62,998 nt of DNA, taken from contig JAGBNH010000073.1 in the NCBI GenBank assembly GCA_017634475.1, positions 1 through 62,998 of the forward strand, in the 5' to 3' direction. The notes under the pieces are model-generated. The model was given only the letters and a program-made list of their open reading frames with translations, had not been told where the DNA came from and did no database searches. A program made the position numbers and the translations under genes. This DNA comes from Eubacterium sp. Lineage in GTDB: Bacteria; Bacillota; Clostridia; Lachnospirales; Lachnospiraceae. The first letter of the stretch is position 1; each line of letters begins with the position of its first letter. Below are positions 47,865-56,159 of this stretch, piece by piece.

Positions 47865-48200
47865 AAAGAAAAGTCCCTGACAAAGCATGCTGCCATGCTC
47901 TGTCAAGGACGAATGATCTTGATCTATTCGCGGTGCCACCTTGATTTACGGTCCTCGAAAAAAGTCCTTCCGGCCTTCTCCGGATCCCATACACTCTGCG
48001 GGATACCAACATATCCCCGGCATATAACGTCTGCCTTCAACGTCGCAGAATACTCTGCCGCCGGAACCTCTTCGGATCCGATGCATTTGACTGCGCCCTC
48101 CGCGGTCCATTTGATCACTTGTTTCTCACCCGGCTCTCAGCTTCCCGGGCTCTCTGTAGAGGCATCATAACCTTTATCTCCGCTTCATCGGTTTGAAGTA
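47865..48200 (-). promoter_or_regulatory. Tryptophan T-box riboswitch
   Basis: The leader has the conserved T-box sequence GGTGGCACCGCG (about 47929-47940). Stem I has the usual GAGAG-type distal loop, and the specifier loop contains UGG (48107-48109) followed by A, fitting tRNA-Trp. A terminator with a 17-bp stem (47873-47889 with 47894-47910) and a T-run follows. Uncharged tRNA-Trp would favour antitermination and trpEGDCFBA expression. Confidence 0.93.
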
Positions 48201-48214
48201 TTAAATTCTTGTGT

Positions 48215-48243
48215 AGAATAACACTAATCCGCTTCAACGTCAA
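48215..48243 (-). promoter_or_regulatory. trp operon promoter
   Basis: TTGACG (48238-48243) and TATTCT (48215-48220) are 17 bases apart, just upstream of T-box stem I. Confidence 0.7.
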
Positions 48244-48268
48244 CAGTTTTTTATGGATTTAGAAAAAA

Positions 48269-50539
48269 TTATACTTTTCTCAGCTTGGCCAGAGAGGCAA
48301 ACATCCGCTTCTCTCCGCAGAATTCGAAATTCACAGCCACCTCGTAGTCATTTCCGCCCTTGATGAGCTCTGTGACCACGCCCTTTCCGAACTTGATATG
48401 GCGAACCTGATCACCTACCTGATAATCCGGCTGGAAGCCCCTGGACATGGACTGTACATTTCCAACGCTGCCGTTTCGGAACAGGTCTTCGATACCCTTC
48501 TTCTCCGGTTCGGCCTTTTTCGGCCGGAAGGTGGTTCCTCTCCACTCATCCTCCACCGGTTCACGCCGGATAGTACTGCCGGATCCCTCTTCATATTCGT
48601 CACGGTGCCCCGCCCCCTTCTTCTCCAGAAGATATTTGGGGATCTCCTTGATAAAACGGGATTCTCCGGGGTAGATATAATTTCCGTTCAGCATCCGCTG
48701 CCGCGCAGCACTTAAGAAAAGCTTCTTCTCGGCCCGGGTGATCCCCACATAGCAGAGTCTCCGTTCCTCCTCCACCGCATCCGGATCATCCGAATCGATG
48801 GCCATGCCGCTGGGGAAAAGCCGTTCCTCCATACCCACCATGAAGACCACAGGGAATTCCAGTCCCTTGGCACTGTGCAAGGTCATCAGGGTAAGGCGGT
48901 CACCGGTTTCATCCTCATTATCTGTATCCGCCACCAGGGATATCTCTTCCAGAAGAGTAAGCAGTGTGGCATCCTCATGATTCAGCTCAAAATCCGCGAT
49001 CTTATTTCCCAGCTCGTCCAGGTTCTCCACGCGGCCCCTGGCTTCCTCCGTATTCTCCGCCAGAAGTCCGCTGCGGTAACCGGTCTTCTGCAGGATCTCC
49101 TGATACAGGCCATGGAGATCATTTTCCTCTGCCTTTCTGCGAAAGCCCTGCATCATTTCCGCAAATGCACTGACCTTCCCCGCAGATCTGCCGATATCCG
49201 GGAGGTTCTTCGCCTCCACCACCACATCATACAGGCTCATGTCATGGGCGTCCGCATATTCCCGCATTTTCACCACGGTAGAATCACCGATCCCCCGTCT
49301 GGGAACATTGATGATCCGGGCCAGGGACTGATCATCCGCCGGATTGGAGATACATTTCAGATATCCCACCATATCCCGGATCTCCTTACGGGCGTAGAAG
49401 TTCGTTCCCCCCACCATCTGATAGGGAACCCCTTCCCGTACCAGCTGCTCCTCGATCACACGGGACTGGGCATTGGTCCGGTACAGCACCGCCAGATCCG
49501 AATTGCAAAGGCCCTTCCTGCGAAGCATCCGGAGGTTGGTCACGATCCCCCTTGCTTCCTCCCGGTCATTGGGATAAAGGGTATAGGAAAGCTTCTCTCC
49601 CTCTTCATTCTCCGTCCAGAGGGTCTTCTCCTTCCGACCGGTGTTGTTGGCGATGACGGCATTTGCCGCATTCAGGATATTGGCGGTGGAACGGTAATTC
49701 TGTTCCAGACGGGTGACCTTCGCATCCGGGTACTCATCTTCAAAATTCAGGATGTTATAGATGTTCGCTCCGCGGAACTTGTAAATGGACTGATCATCAT
49801 CACCCACCACGCAGAGATTCCGGTACTTTGCCGCCAAAAGCTTCACCAGGACAAACTGGGCGTGATTGGTATCCTGGTACTCATCCACCATGATGTAGCG
49901 GAAGCGCTCCTGATAAATGGACAGAACATCCGGATGCTCCATAAAGAGCCGTATGGTCTTGTTGATCAGATCATCAAAATCCAGCGCGTTATTCTTCTGC
50001 AGACGCTTCTCATATTCCGCGTAGATATCGGCCACATTCCGGCCCCGATAGCTTCCAGCTTCATTCCTCGCATACTCCTCCGGAGAGAGGAATTCCTCCT
50101 TCGCCTTGGAAATGGAGGAGATCATCCCCCGTATGGGATACTGCTTCTCGTCCAGCCCCAGATGTTTCAGCGTCTCCTTGATGATGGCCTTCTGATCATC
50201 CGTATCGTAAATATTGAAATTGTTCTTTCCCCCCAGCTTCTCGTAAAACCGCCGCAATATGCGTACACACATGGAGTGAAAGGTCTTGACCCAGATCTCC
50301 TTCGCTCCGTCCGTCAGCATCCGGTCCACACGCTCCCGCATTTCCTCCGCCGCCTTGTTGGTGAAGGTGATGGCAAGGATATTGCGCGGGTTCACGCCCT
50401 TTCCTTCTATGAGGTAGGCGATCCTGTGGGTGATCACTCTTGTTTTTCCGCTTCCTGCTCCCGCTAAAATAAGGAGAGGCCCCTCGGTATACGAGCAGGC
50501 CTCTTCTTGTTCGGGATTTAATCCTGTAATCTGATACAT
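48269..50539 (-). CDS. pcrA: DNA helicase PcrA/UvrD
   Basis: The 756-residue SF1A helicase has Walker A GAGSGKTRV, motif II VDEYQDTN and GDDDQSIYKFRGA. Further helicase motifs include LEQNYRST and VTRAEKKLFL-like GITRAEKKLFLSAARQR. A C-terminal Tudor-like domain (YQVGDQVRHIKFGKGVV) is of the RNA-polymerase-binding type. It acts in repair and in clearing replication-transcription conflicts. It lies 36 bases after pspA and has no promoter of its own that I can see. The trp promoter begins only 26 bases past its stop. Confidence 0.96.
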   Translation of the reverse strand: MYQITGLNPEQEEACSYTEGPLLILAGAGSGKTRVITHRIAYLIEGKGVNPRNILAITFTNKAAEEMRERVDRMLTDGAKEIWVKTFHSMCVRILRRFYEKLGGKNNFNIYDTDDQKAIIKETLKHLGLDEKQYPIRGMISSISKAKEEFLSPEEYARNEAGSYRGRNVADIYAEYEKRLQKNNALDFDDLINKTIRLFMEHPDVLSIYQERFRYIMVDEYQDTNHAQFVLVKLLAAKYRNLCVVGDDDQSIYKFRGANIYNILNFEDEYPDAKVTRLEQNYRSTANILNAANAVIANNTGRKEKTLWTENEEGEKLSYTLYPNDREEARGIVTNLRMLRRKGLCNSDLAVLYRTNAQSRVIEEQLVREGVPYQMVGGTNFYARKEIRDMVGYLKCISNPADDQSLARIINVPRRGIGDSTVVKMREYADAHDMSLYDVVVEAKNLPDIGRSAGKVSAFAEMMQGFRRKAEENDLHGLYQEILQKTGYRSGLLAENTEEARGRVENLDELGNKIADFELNHEDATLLTLLEEISLVADTDNEDETGDRLTLMTLHSAKGLEFPVVFMVGMEERLFPSGMAIDSDDPDAVEEERRLCYVGITRAEKKLFLSAARQRMLNGNYIYPGESRFIKEIPKYLLEKKGAGHRDEYEEGSGSTIRREPVEDEWRGTTFRPKKAEPEKKGIEDLFRNGSVGNVQSMSRGFQPDYQVGDQVRHIKFGKGVVTELIKGGNDYEVAVNFEFCGEKRMFASLAKLRKV

Positions 50540-50575
50540 GAACTAACTCCTGATAAGTAAATGCACGTCTATGTA

Positions 50576-51268
50576 TTACTGCTGAGATGTTACTCCAAGC
50601 TTAGCCTTCAGTGCTGCAAGCTCATCCTGAACAACAGAGTCCGGAGCTGCATCATACTTTGCAGCAAGACTGTCAACCTCAGAGGTTGCTGCAGTCATAT
50701 TCAGCTCGGTCTGGGCATTTGCCATATCCAGCATTGCATCAGCCTTGGCTTCCATACGCTCGAAGGCAGCGATGCTTGCGCTGGAATCGGTAAAGTTGGA
50801 GGTCATCTGGTTGATCTTCTGCTGTGTCTTAGCTACCTTGATCTTCGCCTTGATGGCATCCTTACGATCATTCAGGGCATTGATATCATTAACCAGCTTA
50901 TCATGCATCTGACGCATCTTCATTGCGTTGGCAGCTGCAACATCATAGGTCTGCTGAAGGGACTGCTGCTTGGTCATAAGCTTAGCCTTCTCCTGAAGGA
51001 ACTTGGCAGCATCGCCGTCATTTCCCGCAAGGACTGCCTTCTCTGCATAGGACTGCATCTTGGCGATCTCGCCGTTGCACTCATCCAGCTGACGCTTAGC
51101 CCGGGCTTCATCAGCCATGACGGCTGCGGTCTCTTCCTTAACCTTGCCCAGATCCTTGGTGAGGTTGCGCATGGTCTGGTCGATCATCTTCTCCGGATCC
51201 TCAGCCTTATCCAGGAGCGCATTGATATTCGATGCCATAATGTCCTTGAATCTTGTTAAGATACCCAT
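50576..51268 (-). CDS. pspA: Phage shock protein A/IM30 family protein
   Basis: The 230-residue protein is almost wholly alpha-helical coiled coil (MGILTRFKDIMASNINALLDKAEDPEKMIDQ at the start is typical). PspA proteins are ESCRT-III-like and bind and stabilise damaged membranes. LiaH-type roles in cell-envelope stress are known in Firmicutes. No pspF or liaRS genes are next to it. ATG follows GGGAGGATA. A promoter with an inverted repeat in its spacer lies upstream. Confidence 0.92.
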   Translation of the reverse strand: MGILTRFKDIMASNINALLDKAEDPEKMIDQTMRNLTKDLGKVKEETAAVMADEARAKRQLDECNGEIAKMQSYAEKAVLAGNDGDAAKFLQEKAKLMTKQQSLQQTYDVAAANAMKMRQMHDKLVNDINALNDRKDAIKAKIKVAKTQQKINQMTSNFTDSSASIAAFERMEAKADAMLDMANAQTELNMTAATSEVDSLAAKYDAAPDSVVQDELAALKAKLGVTSQQ

Positions 51269-51346
51269 AATTAAATATCCTCCCTGTAATTATCACGTTT
51301 GCTAATAAAACCTTCCGTCCGGCCGTTCAAAACAACCGACTAGACC

Positions 51347-51375
51347 ATTATACATAGATTCCTATGTTTTTACAA
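51347..51375 (-). promoter_or_regulatory. pspA promoter with an inverted repeat
   Basis: TTGTAA (51370-51375) and a perfect TATAAT (51347-51352) are 17 bases apart. ACATAG and CTATGT (51352-51367) form a dyad within the spacer, where a repressor could block RNA polymerase. Confidence 0.7.
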
Positions 51376-51409
51376 CTTATTTTCTGATTAAAATCTCGTT
51401 AATCCCGGG

Positions 51410-52720
51410 TTAATGCCGAAGGATCTCATGGATCACCGGCGGTACCTCCGGCTTCTCCTCCGATATGGTGTAGGCATTAAGCAGTCTCTCCCGGGCTGCG
51501 GGCATAACCTCCCAATGATTGGAGTAGAGGACCGCTATGGGCTTCTCGGGACTCACCCGTTCCCCCAGTCCGGCCAGGATCCGGATCCCGGCGGAATAGT
51601 CTATGGGATCTCCCTTTTTGTTCCTGCCCGCTCCCAGCATGACGGAGGTAAGTCCTACCTCAGCCGTATTACAGGAATAAAGATACCCTTCCTGTTCCGG
51701 GTAGACCGGCTGTTCATAGGCACAGGTCCTTACGGGATGATCAAGAAAACGGGTATCCCCGCCGCAGGCTTCCACGAACCGGTAGAAACGGTCCTTTGCG
51801 GAGCCGTCGGTCAGGACCTGCTCCACTGCCGCTGCCGCTTCCTCCCGGGTAGCTCTTGCCTGATCCGAGAGCTGGAGCATTTCCACTGCCAGATCGATGA
51901 TCAGCCGGTGAAGCCGCTCCTCTCCTCCTCCGGACAGGACCTCCAGTGCCTCTTCCACCTCGATGATGTTCCCCACGGCGGTTCCCAGAGGCTGGTTCAT
52001 ATCCGAGATCACCGCAACGGTCTCTCTTCCTGCCAGCCTTCCGATGCGGATCATCTGTGCTGCCAGGGCTCTTGCTTTTTCCGGATCCTGCATAAATGCA
52101 CCGCTGCCGCATTTCACATCCAGCACGATCCTGTCAGCACCCGCTGCCAGTTTTTTACTCATGATACTGGAAGCAATCAGCGGGATACAGTCCACGGTAG
52201 CCGTAACATCCCGGAGAGAATACAGCAGCTTATCCGCGGGAGCAAGCTCCGCAGTCTGCGCCACATCCACAAATCCCACATCTTCCAGCACCTGCAGGAA
52301 CTGATCCTGCGTAAGATCCGAGCGAAAACCCGGAATGCTTTCCAGCTTGTCCACGGTTCCTCCGGTGAAGCCCAGACCCCGGCCGCTCATTTTCGCTGTT
52401 GGGACCTTCAAGGCCGCCAGCACCGGTCCCAGGATCATGGATGTCTTATCTCCCACACCACCGGTAGAATGCTTATCCAGCTTGATCCCCTTCACCATTT
52501 TCAGATTCAGCTGTTCGCCGCTCTGGGCCATGGCCAGGGTAAGCCAGGTGGTCTCCCGGTCTGTCATCCCCTTAAACCAGATGGCCATAAGGAGCGCGGC
52601 CATCTGGTAATCCGGCAGCTGCCCGGCCGTGTAATCCGTGATCATGGAACGGATCTCGTCCTCGGTGAGCTCGCCGCCGTGTTTCTTCTTCTCGATCAGA
52701 TCATACATCCTGTATTTCAT
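51410..52720 (-). CDS. pdp: Pyrimidine-nucleoside (thymidine) phosphorylase
   Basis: The 436-residue enzyme phosphorolyses uridine or thymidine to base and (deoxy)ribose 1-phosphate. The family signature reads SGRGLGFTGGTVDKLESIPG, with KHSTGGVGDKTS near the N-terminus. With deoB two genes upstream it channels nucleoside sugars to (deoxy)ribose 5-phosphate. The gap from the EF-G-like gene is 24 bases, so cotranscription is likely. Confidence 0.95.
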   Translation of the reverse strand: MKYRMYDLIEKKKHGGELTEDEIRSMITDYTAGQLPDYQMAALLMAIWFKGMTDRETTWLTLAMAQSGEQLNLKMVKGIKLDKHSTGGVGDKTSMILGPVLAALKVPTAKMSGRGLGFTGGTVDKLESIPGFRSDLTQDQFLQVLEDVGFVDVAQTAELAPADKLLYSLRDVTATVDCIPLIASSIMSKKLAAGADRIVLDVKCGSGAFMQDPEKARALAAQMIRIGRLAGRETVAVISDMNQPLGTAVGNIIEVEEALEVLSGGGEERLHRLIIDLAVEMLQLSDQARATREEAAAAVEQVLTDGSAKDRFYRFVEACGGDTRFLDHPVRTCAYEQPVYPEQEGYLYSCNTAEVGLTSVMLGAGRNKKGDPIDYSAGIRILAGLGERVSPEKPIAVLYSNHWEVMPAARERLLNAYTISEEKPEVPPVIHEILRH

Positions 52721-52744
52721 ACGGTTCTCCGATCTGTCAAAACC

Positions 52745-54829
52745 CTACTTACTCTCCTCAGCTGCCTGATTCTTTGCGATCTCGGCCTTTGCCACCTCAT
52801 CCGGAGCCTGCTCGTAGCGAACGAATTCGTAAGCGAAAAGCCCGCTGCCCCGGGACATGGAGTAAAGACGGGTATCATACTCATAGAGCTCCATATACGG
52901 GATCTCAGCCTGGATCTCCGTGATGCCGTTTCCTACGGGATTCATACCCAGCACACGGGCACGGCGCTTGTTCAGATCGCCCATAACGTCGCCGGTGAAT
53001 TCATCGGATACAGTTACGGTAAGCGCTGCGATGGGCTCAAGAAGAACCGGTTTTGCATCCATGAAGCCCTTCTTGAAGGCCTGCTCTGTAGCCACCTTGA
53101 AGGCAAGCTCGGAGGAATCCACCGGATGGTAGCTTCCGTCATACAGCGTAACCTTGACTCCGGTAACCGGATAGCCGGCCAGCGGGCCTGCCTTAACGGA
53201 CTCGATCACACCCTTCTCCACTGCCGGATAGTAGTTCTTCGGAACTGCACCGCCCACTACGGTCTGTGCAAATTCATACTGTTTATCCATGGTGCCCAGG
53301 GGCTCCATGATGATCTTAACATGACCGTACTGGCCATGACCGCCTGACTGCTTCTTGTACTTGTACTCGGTATCGGACTTGCCGTTGATGGTCTCCTTGA
53401 AGGCGATCTTCGGACGAAGGAGATCGATACCCACCTTGTACTTCTCCTGCAGAACGCTCTGTACCACCTCCAGCTGCTGTGCACTGATACCGTAGATCAG
53501 GGTCTGTCCGTTCTCACCGTCATTTACGGTCTTGATGGTCAGATCCTCCTTCATCATCTTGCCCAGAGCCTGGGAGATCTTATCCTCATCTCCCTTGTTC
53601 TTTGCCTTGTAACGACGATATACGTAAGGCTTGGAAATGGAGGTACGGATATAGGTTACCGGAACCTTTCTTGTGGAAAGAGTATCCGTGGTCTGGCTGT
53701 CCGTAAGCTTGGCCAGAGCACCGATATCCCCGGCATGAAGCTCTTTAACCTCTTCAACCTTATTTCCGCAGATGGTATAAAGCTTGCCAACCTTCTCATC
53801 CACATCCCGGTGATAGTTGAAGAGCATATCATCCGGCTTCAGTACGCCGGAATTCACCTTGATCAGGGAATAGGTACCGATATAGGGATCGGCAATGGTC
53901 TTGAAGATATATGCGGACTTCGGCTTAGCGAAGTTGTAATCCGCCTCAAATACCTCATTATTCTCGGTATTGATTCCTGCACATTTGCAATGATCCGGGC
54001 TGGGGAAGTACTTGATGATATCCGCCATCAGGGTATACATACCCCGGGCCAGGGTGTTGGAGCCCATGAGCACCGGAACTACGGAGCCGTCCATAACGCC
54101 TACACGGAGGGCCTGACGGATCTCATCCTCGGAGAATTCATCTCCGCCGAAATAGCGTTCCATATACTCTTCACTGGTCTCAGCCACAGACTCCAGCAGA
54201 GCCTCACGGCAGATGGAGAGGTTCTCCCGGGAATAATCGGGTACATCGAACTTATCAACGGTACCCTTGTCGTTCCAGCGCTTTGCCTTCTGCTGGATCA
54301 CGTTGACATAGCCCACAAACTGCTCATTTTCACGGATCGGAAGGTGGAACGGAGCGATGTGCTTGCCGTACATTTCCTGAAGGTTCTGAACGATCTCACG
54401 GAAGCTGGCCTTGTCGTCGTCCATGTCCGTTACGAAGAACATCCGCGGAAGCTTACGCTTCTCGCACAGATCCCATGCGCGCTTTGTTCCTGCTTCCACA
54501 CCTGCTTTACCGGAGATCACAATGACTGCCGCATCTGCTGCAGCTACTGCTTCTTCCGCCTCACCCACATAATCATGGAAACCCGGTGCGTCCAGAAGAT
54601 TTACCTTTACGCCATCCCACACCACCGGAACAACGGTCGTCTTGATGGAGATGCCGCGCTTGATCTCTTCCTTGTCGTAATCGCTGATGGTATTGCCGTT
54701 AGCTACCGTACCCATACGGTTGGTCATGCCTGCCAGATAGGCAATGGCTTCCACCAGTGACGTCTTCCCGCATCCCCCATGACCGAGAAGCACTACGTTT
54801 CTGATCTTGTCTGTGGTAAATACATTCAT
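52745..54829 (-). CDS. EF-G-like translational GTPase with altered nucleotide motifs
   Basis: The 694-residue protein has the five-domain layout of elongation factor G and resembles the EF-G-like (EF-G2/TetM-related) group of Firmicutes. G1 is GHGGCGKT (residues 16-23) and G3 is DAPG (80-83, instead of DTPG). At the G4 position TDMD (134-137) replaces the guanine-specific NKxD. It is therefore probably not the housekeeping EF-G. It may be a ribosome factor with changed nucleotide use. It lies between deoB and pdp, with ATG after GGGGAGGA. Confidence 0.85.
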   Translation of the reverse strand: MNVFTTDKIRNVVLLGHGGCGKTSLVEAIAYLAGMTNRMGTVANGNTISDYDKEEIKRGISIKTTVVPVVWDGVKVNLLDAPGFHDYVGEAEEAVAAADAAVIVISGKAGVEAGTKRAWDLCEKRKLPRMFFVTDMDDDKASFREIVQNLQEMYGKHIAPFHLPIRENEQFVGYVNVIQQKAKRWNDKGTVDKFDVPDYSRENLSICREALLESVAETSEEYMERYFGGDEFSEDEIRQALRVGVMDGSVVPVLMGSNTLARGMYTLMADIIKYFPSPDHCKCAGINTENNEVFEADYNFAKPKSAYIFKTIADPYIGTYSLIKVNSGVLKPDDMLFNYHRDVDEKVGKLYTICGNKVEEVKELHAGDIGALAKLTDSQTTDTLSTRKVPVTYIRTSISKPYVYRRYKAKNKGDEDKISQALGKMMKEDLTIKTVNDGENGQTLIYGISAQQLEVVQSVLQEKYKVGIDLLRPKIAFKETINGKSDTEYKYKKQSGGHGQYGHVKIIMEPLGTMDKQYEFAQTVVGGAVPKNYYPAVEKGVIESVKAGPLAGYPVTGVKVTLYDGSYHPVDSSELAFKVATEQAFKKGFMDAKPVLLEPIAALTVTVSDEFTGDVMGDLNKRRARVLGMNPVGNGITEIQAEIPYMELYEYDTRLYSMSRGSGLFAYEFVRYEQAPDEVAKAEIAKNQAAEESK

Positions 54830-54876
54830 TTTGTTTCCTCCCCATAAAAATTATTGATTTGCTATTGTAACCCTTG

Positions 54877-56091
54877 TCATTCATCCATCTGCGGCTTCAG
54901 CTCCATGGCTGTTCCGATGGGCAGATGCCGCACCCCGAGCAGCTTTCCCACAGTTTCGCCGATATCCGCAAATGTATCTCTCACGCCCAGATCCCCCGGG
55001 GCAAGCTTCCGGCCCCAGACCAGGATCGGAACATATTCTCTGGTATGATCCGTTCCGGTAAATGTAGGATCACAGCCGTGATCAGCCGTGATAAAAAGCA
55101 GATCCTCCTCTCCCATAGCATTCATGATCTCGGGAAGCCTCCGGTCAAAAGCCTCCAGCCCTTCCCTGTAGCCCGAAACATTTCTCCTGTGCCCCCACAC
55201 GGAATCGAATTCCACCAGGTTCGTGAAGATCAGCTCCTTCCCTTTCGGCGGGGCGTTCTTCAGAAGTGCAACGGTCTGATCCACGCCGTCCATGTTGCTG
55301 ACCGTCCGGATGGCTCTGGCGATCCCCTTTCCGCAGAACAGATCATTGATCTTCCCCACGGAGATCACCGGGATCCCTGCTTCCGAAAGATAATACAGCA
55401 GGTTCTCATCCCCCGGATCGATGGCATAATCATGCCGGTTCACGGTCCGCTCAAACAGTGCTTCTCCCGGCTCCTTTGCCCGGACAAACGGTCTTGCGAT
55501 CACCCTGGCCATGAGGTTCTCCCCCATAAGGAGCTCTCTTGCCACCTGACAGACCTGATAGAGCCGATCCAGTCCGAAGGTCTCCTCCGATGCCGCGATC
55601 TGAAAGACCGAATCCTGGGAGGTATAGACAATGGGACATCCTGTCCGTTCATGCTCCTCCCCCAGCCGCTGGATGATGGCCGTTCCGGAATCCACGCAGT
55701 TTCCCAGAACGCCGGGAACCTTTGCTTCCCGGACGAAGGCCTCTATGATGGAGTCCGGAAATCCGTCAGGAAAGGTCCTGAAGGGAACAGAGGTCTCGAT
55801 GCCGATCATTTCCCAGTGACCGGTGACCGAATCCTTCCCCCTGGAGCATTCCGCTGCTTTTCCGTACATTCCCACCGGGTGCTCCACCGCTCCGATGGAC
55901 GAAGCCACGCCATCGATACAGCCCAGACCCAGCTTCCTCAGATTCGGGATCCGGATATCCGGAAATGTACCGCAGATATGTCCGAGGGTATCCGCCCCCG
56001 TATCCAGGTAGTCGCCTGCATCCGGCAGAGCACCGATCCCCACGCTGTCCAACACGATCCAAATAACACGGCCTCCCGACTCTAAATGCAA
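54877..56091 (-). CDS. deoB: Phosphopentomutase
   Basis: The 404-residue alkaline-phosphatase-superfamily enzyme converts (deoxy)ribose 1-phosphate to the 5-phosphate. Motifs are RVIWIVLDSVGIGALPDA, TADHGCDPTFTGTDHTREYVPIL and GHWEMIG. The start is taken as TTG at 56091, seven bases after a strong GGAGGTGAG. The ATG at 56106 overlaps that site and would leave no ribosome binding site. It heads a nucleoside-catabolism group with pdp. Confidence 0.93.
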   Translation of the reverse strand: MHLESGGRVIWIVLDSVGIGALPDAGDYLDTGADTLGHICGTFPDIRIPNLRKLGLGCIDGVASSIGAVEHPVGMYGKAAECSRGKDSVTGHWEMIGIETSVPFRTFPDGFPDSIIEAFVREAKVPGVLGNCVDSGTAIIQRLGEEHERTGCPIVYTSQDSVFQIAASEETFGLDRLYQVCQVARELLMGENLMARVIARPFVRAKEPGEALFERTVNRHDYAIDPGDENLLYYLSEAGIPVISVGKINDLFCGKGIARAIRTVSNMDGVDQTVALLKNAPPKGKELIFTNLVEFDSVWGHRRNVSGYREGLEAFDRRLPEIMNAMGEEDLLFITADHGCDPTFTGTDHTREYVPILVWGRKLAPGDLGVRDTFADIGETVGKLLGVRHLPIGTAMELKPQMDE

Positions 56092-56121
56092 GCTGCTCAC
56101 CTCCATTCACACACTGCAATA

Positions 56122-56150
56122 ATTTTACCAAAAAATCTTCATTCTATCAA
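56122..56150 (-). promoter_or_regulatory. deoB promoter
   Basis: TTGATA (56145-56150) and TAAAAT (56122-56127) are 17 bases apart, about 30 bases before the TTG start. Confidence 0.7.
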
Positions 56151-56159
56151 ACTTTTTTG

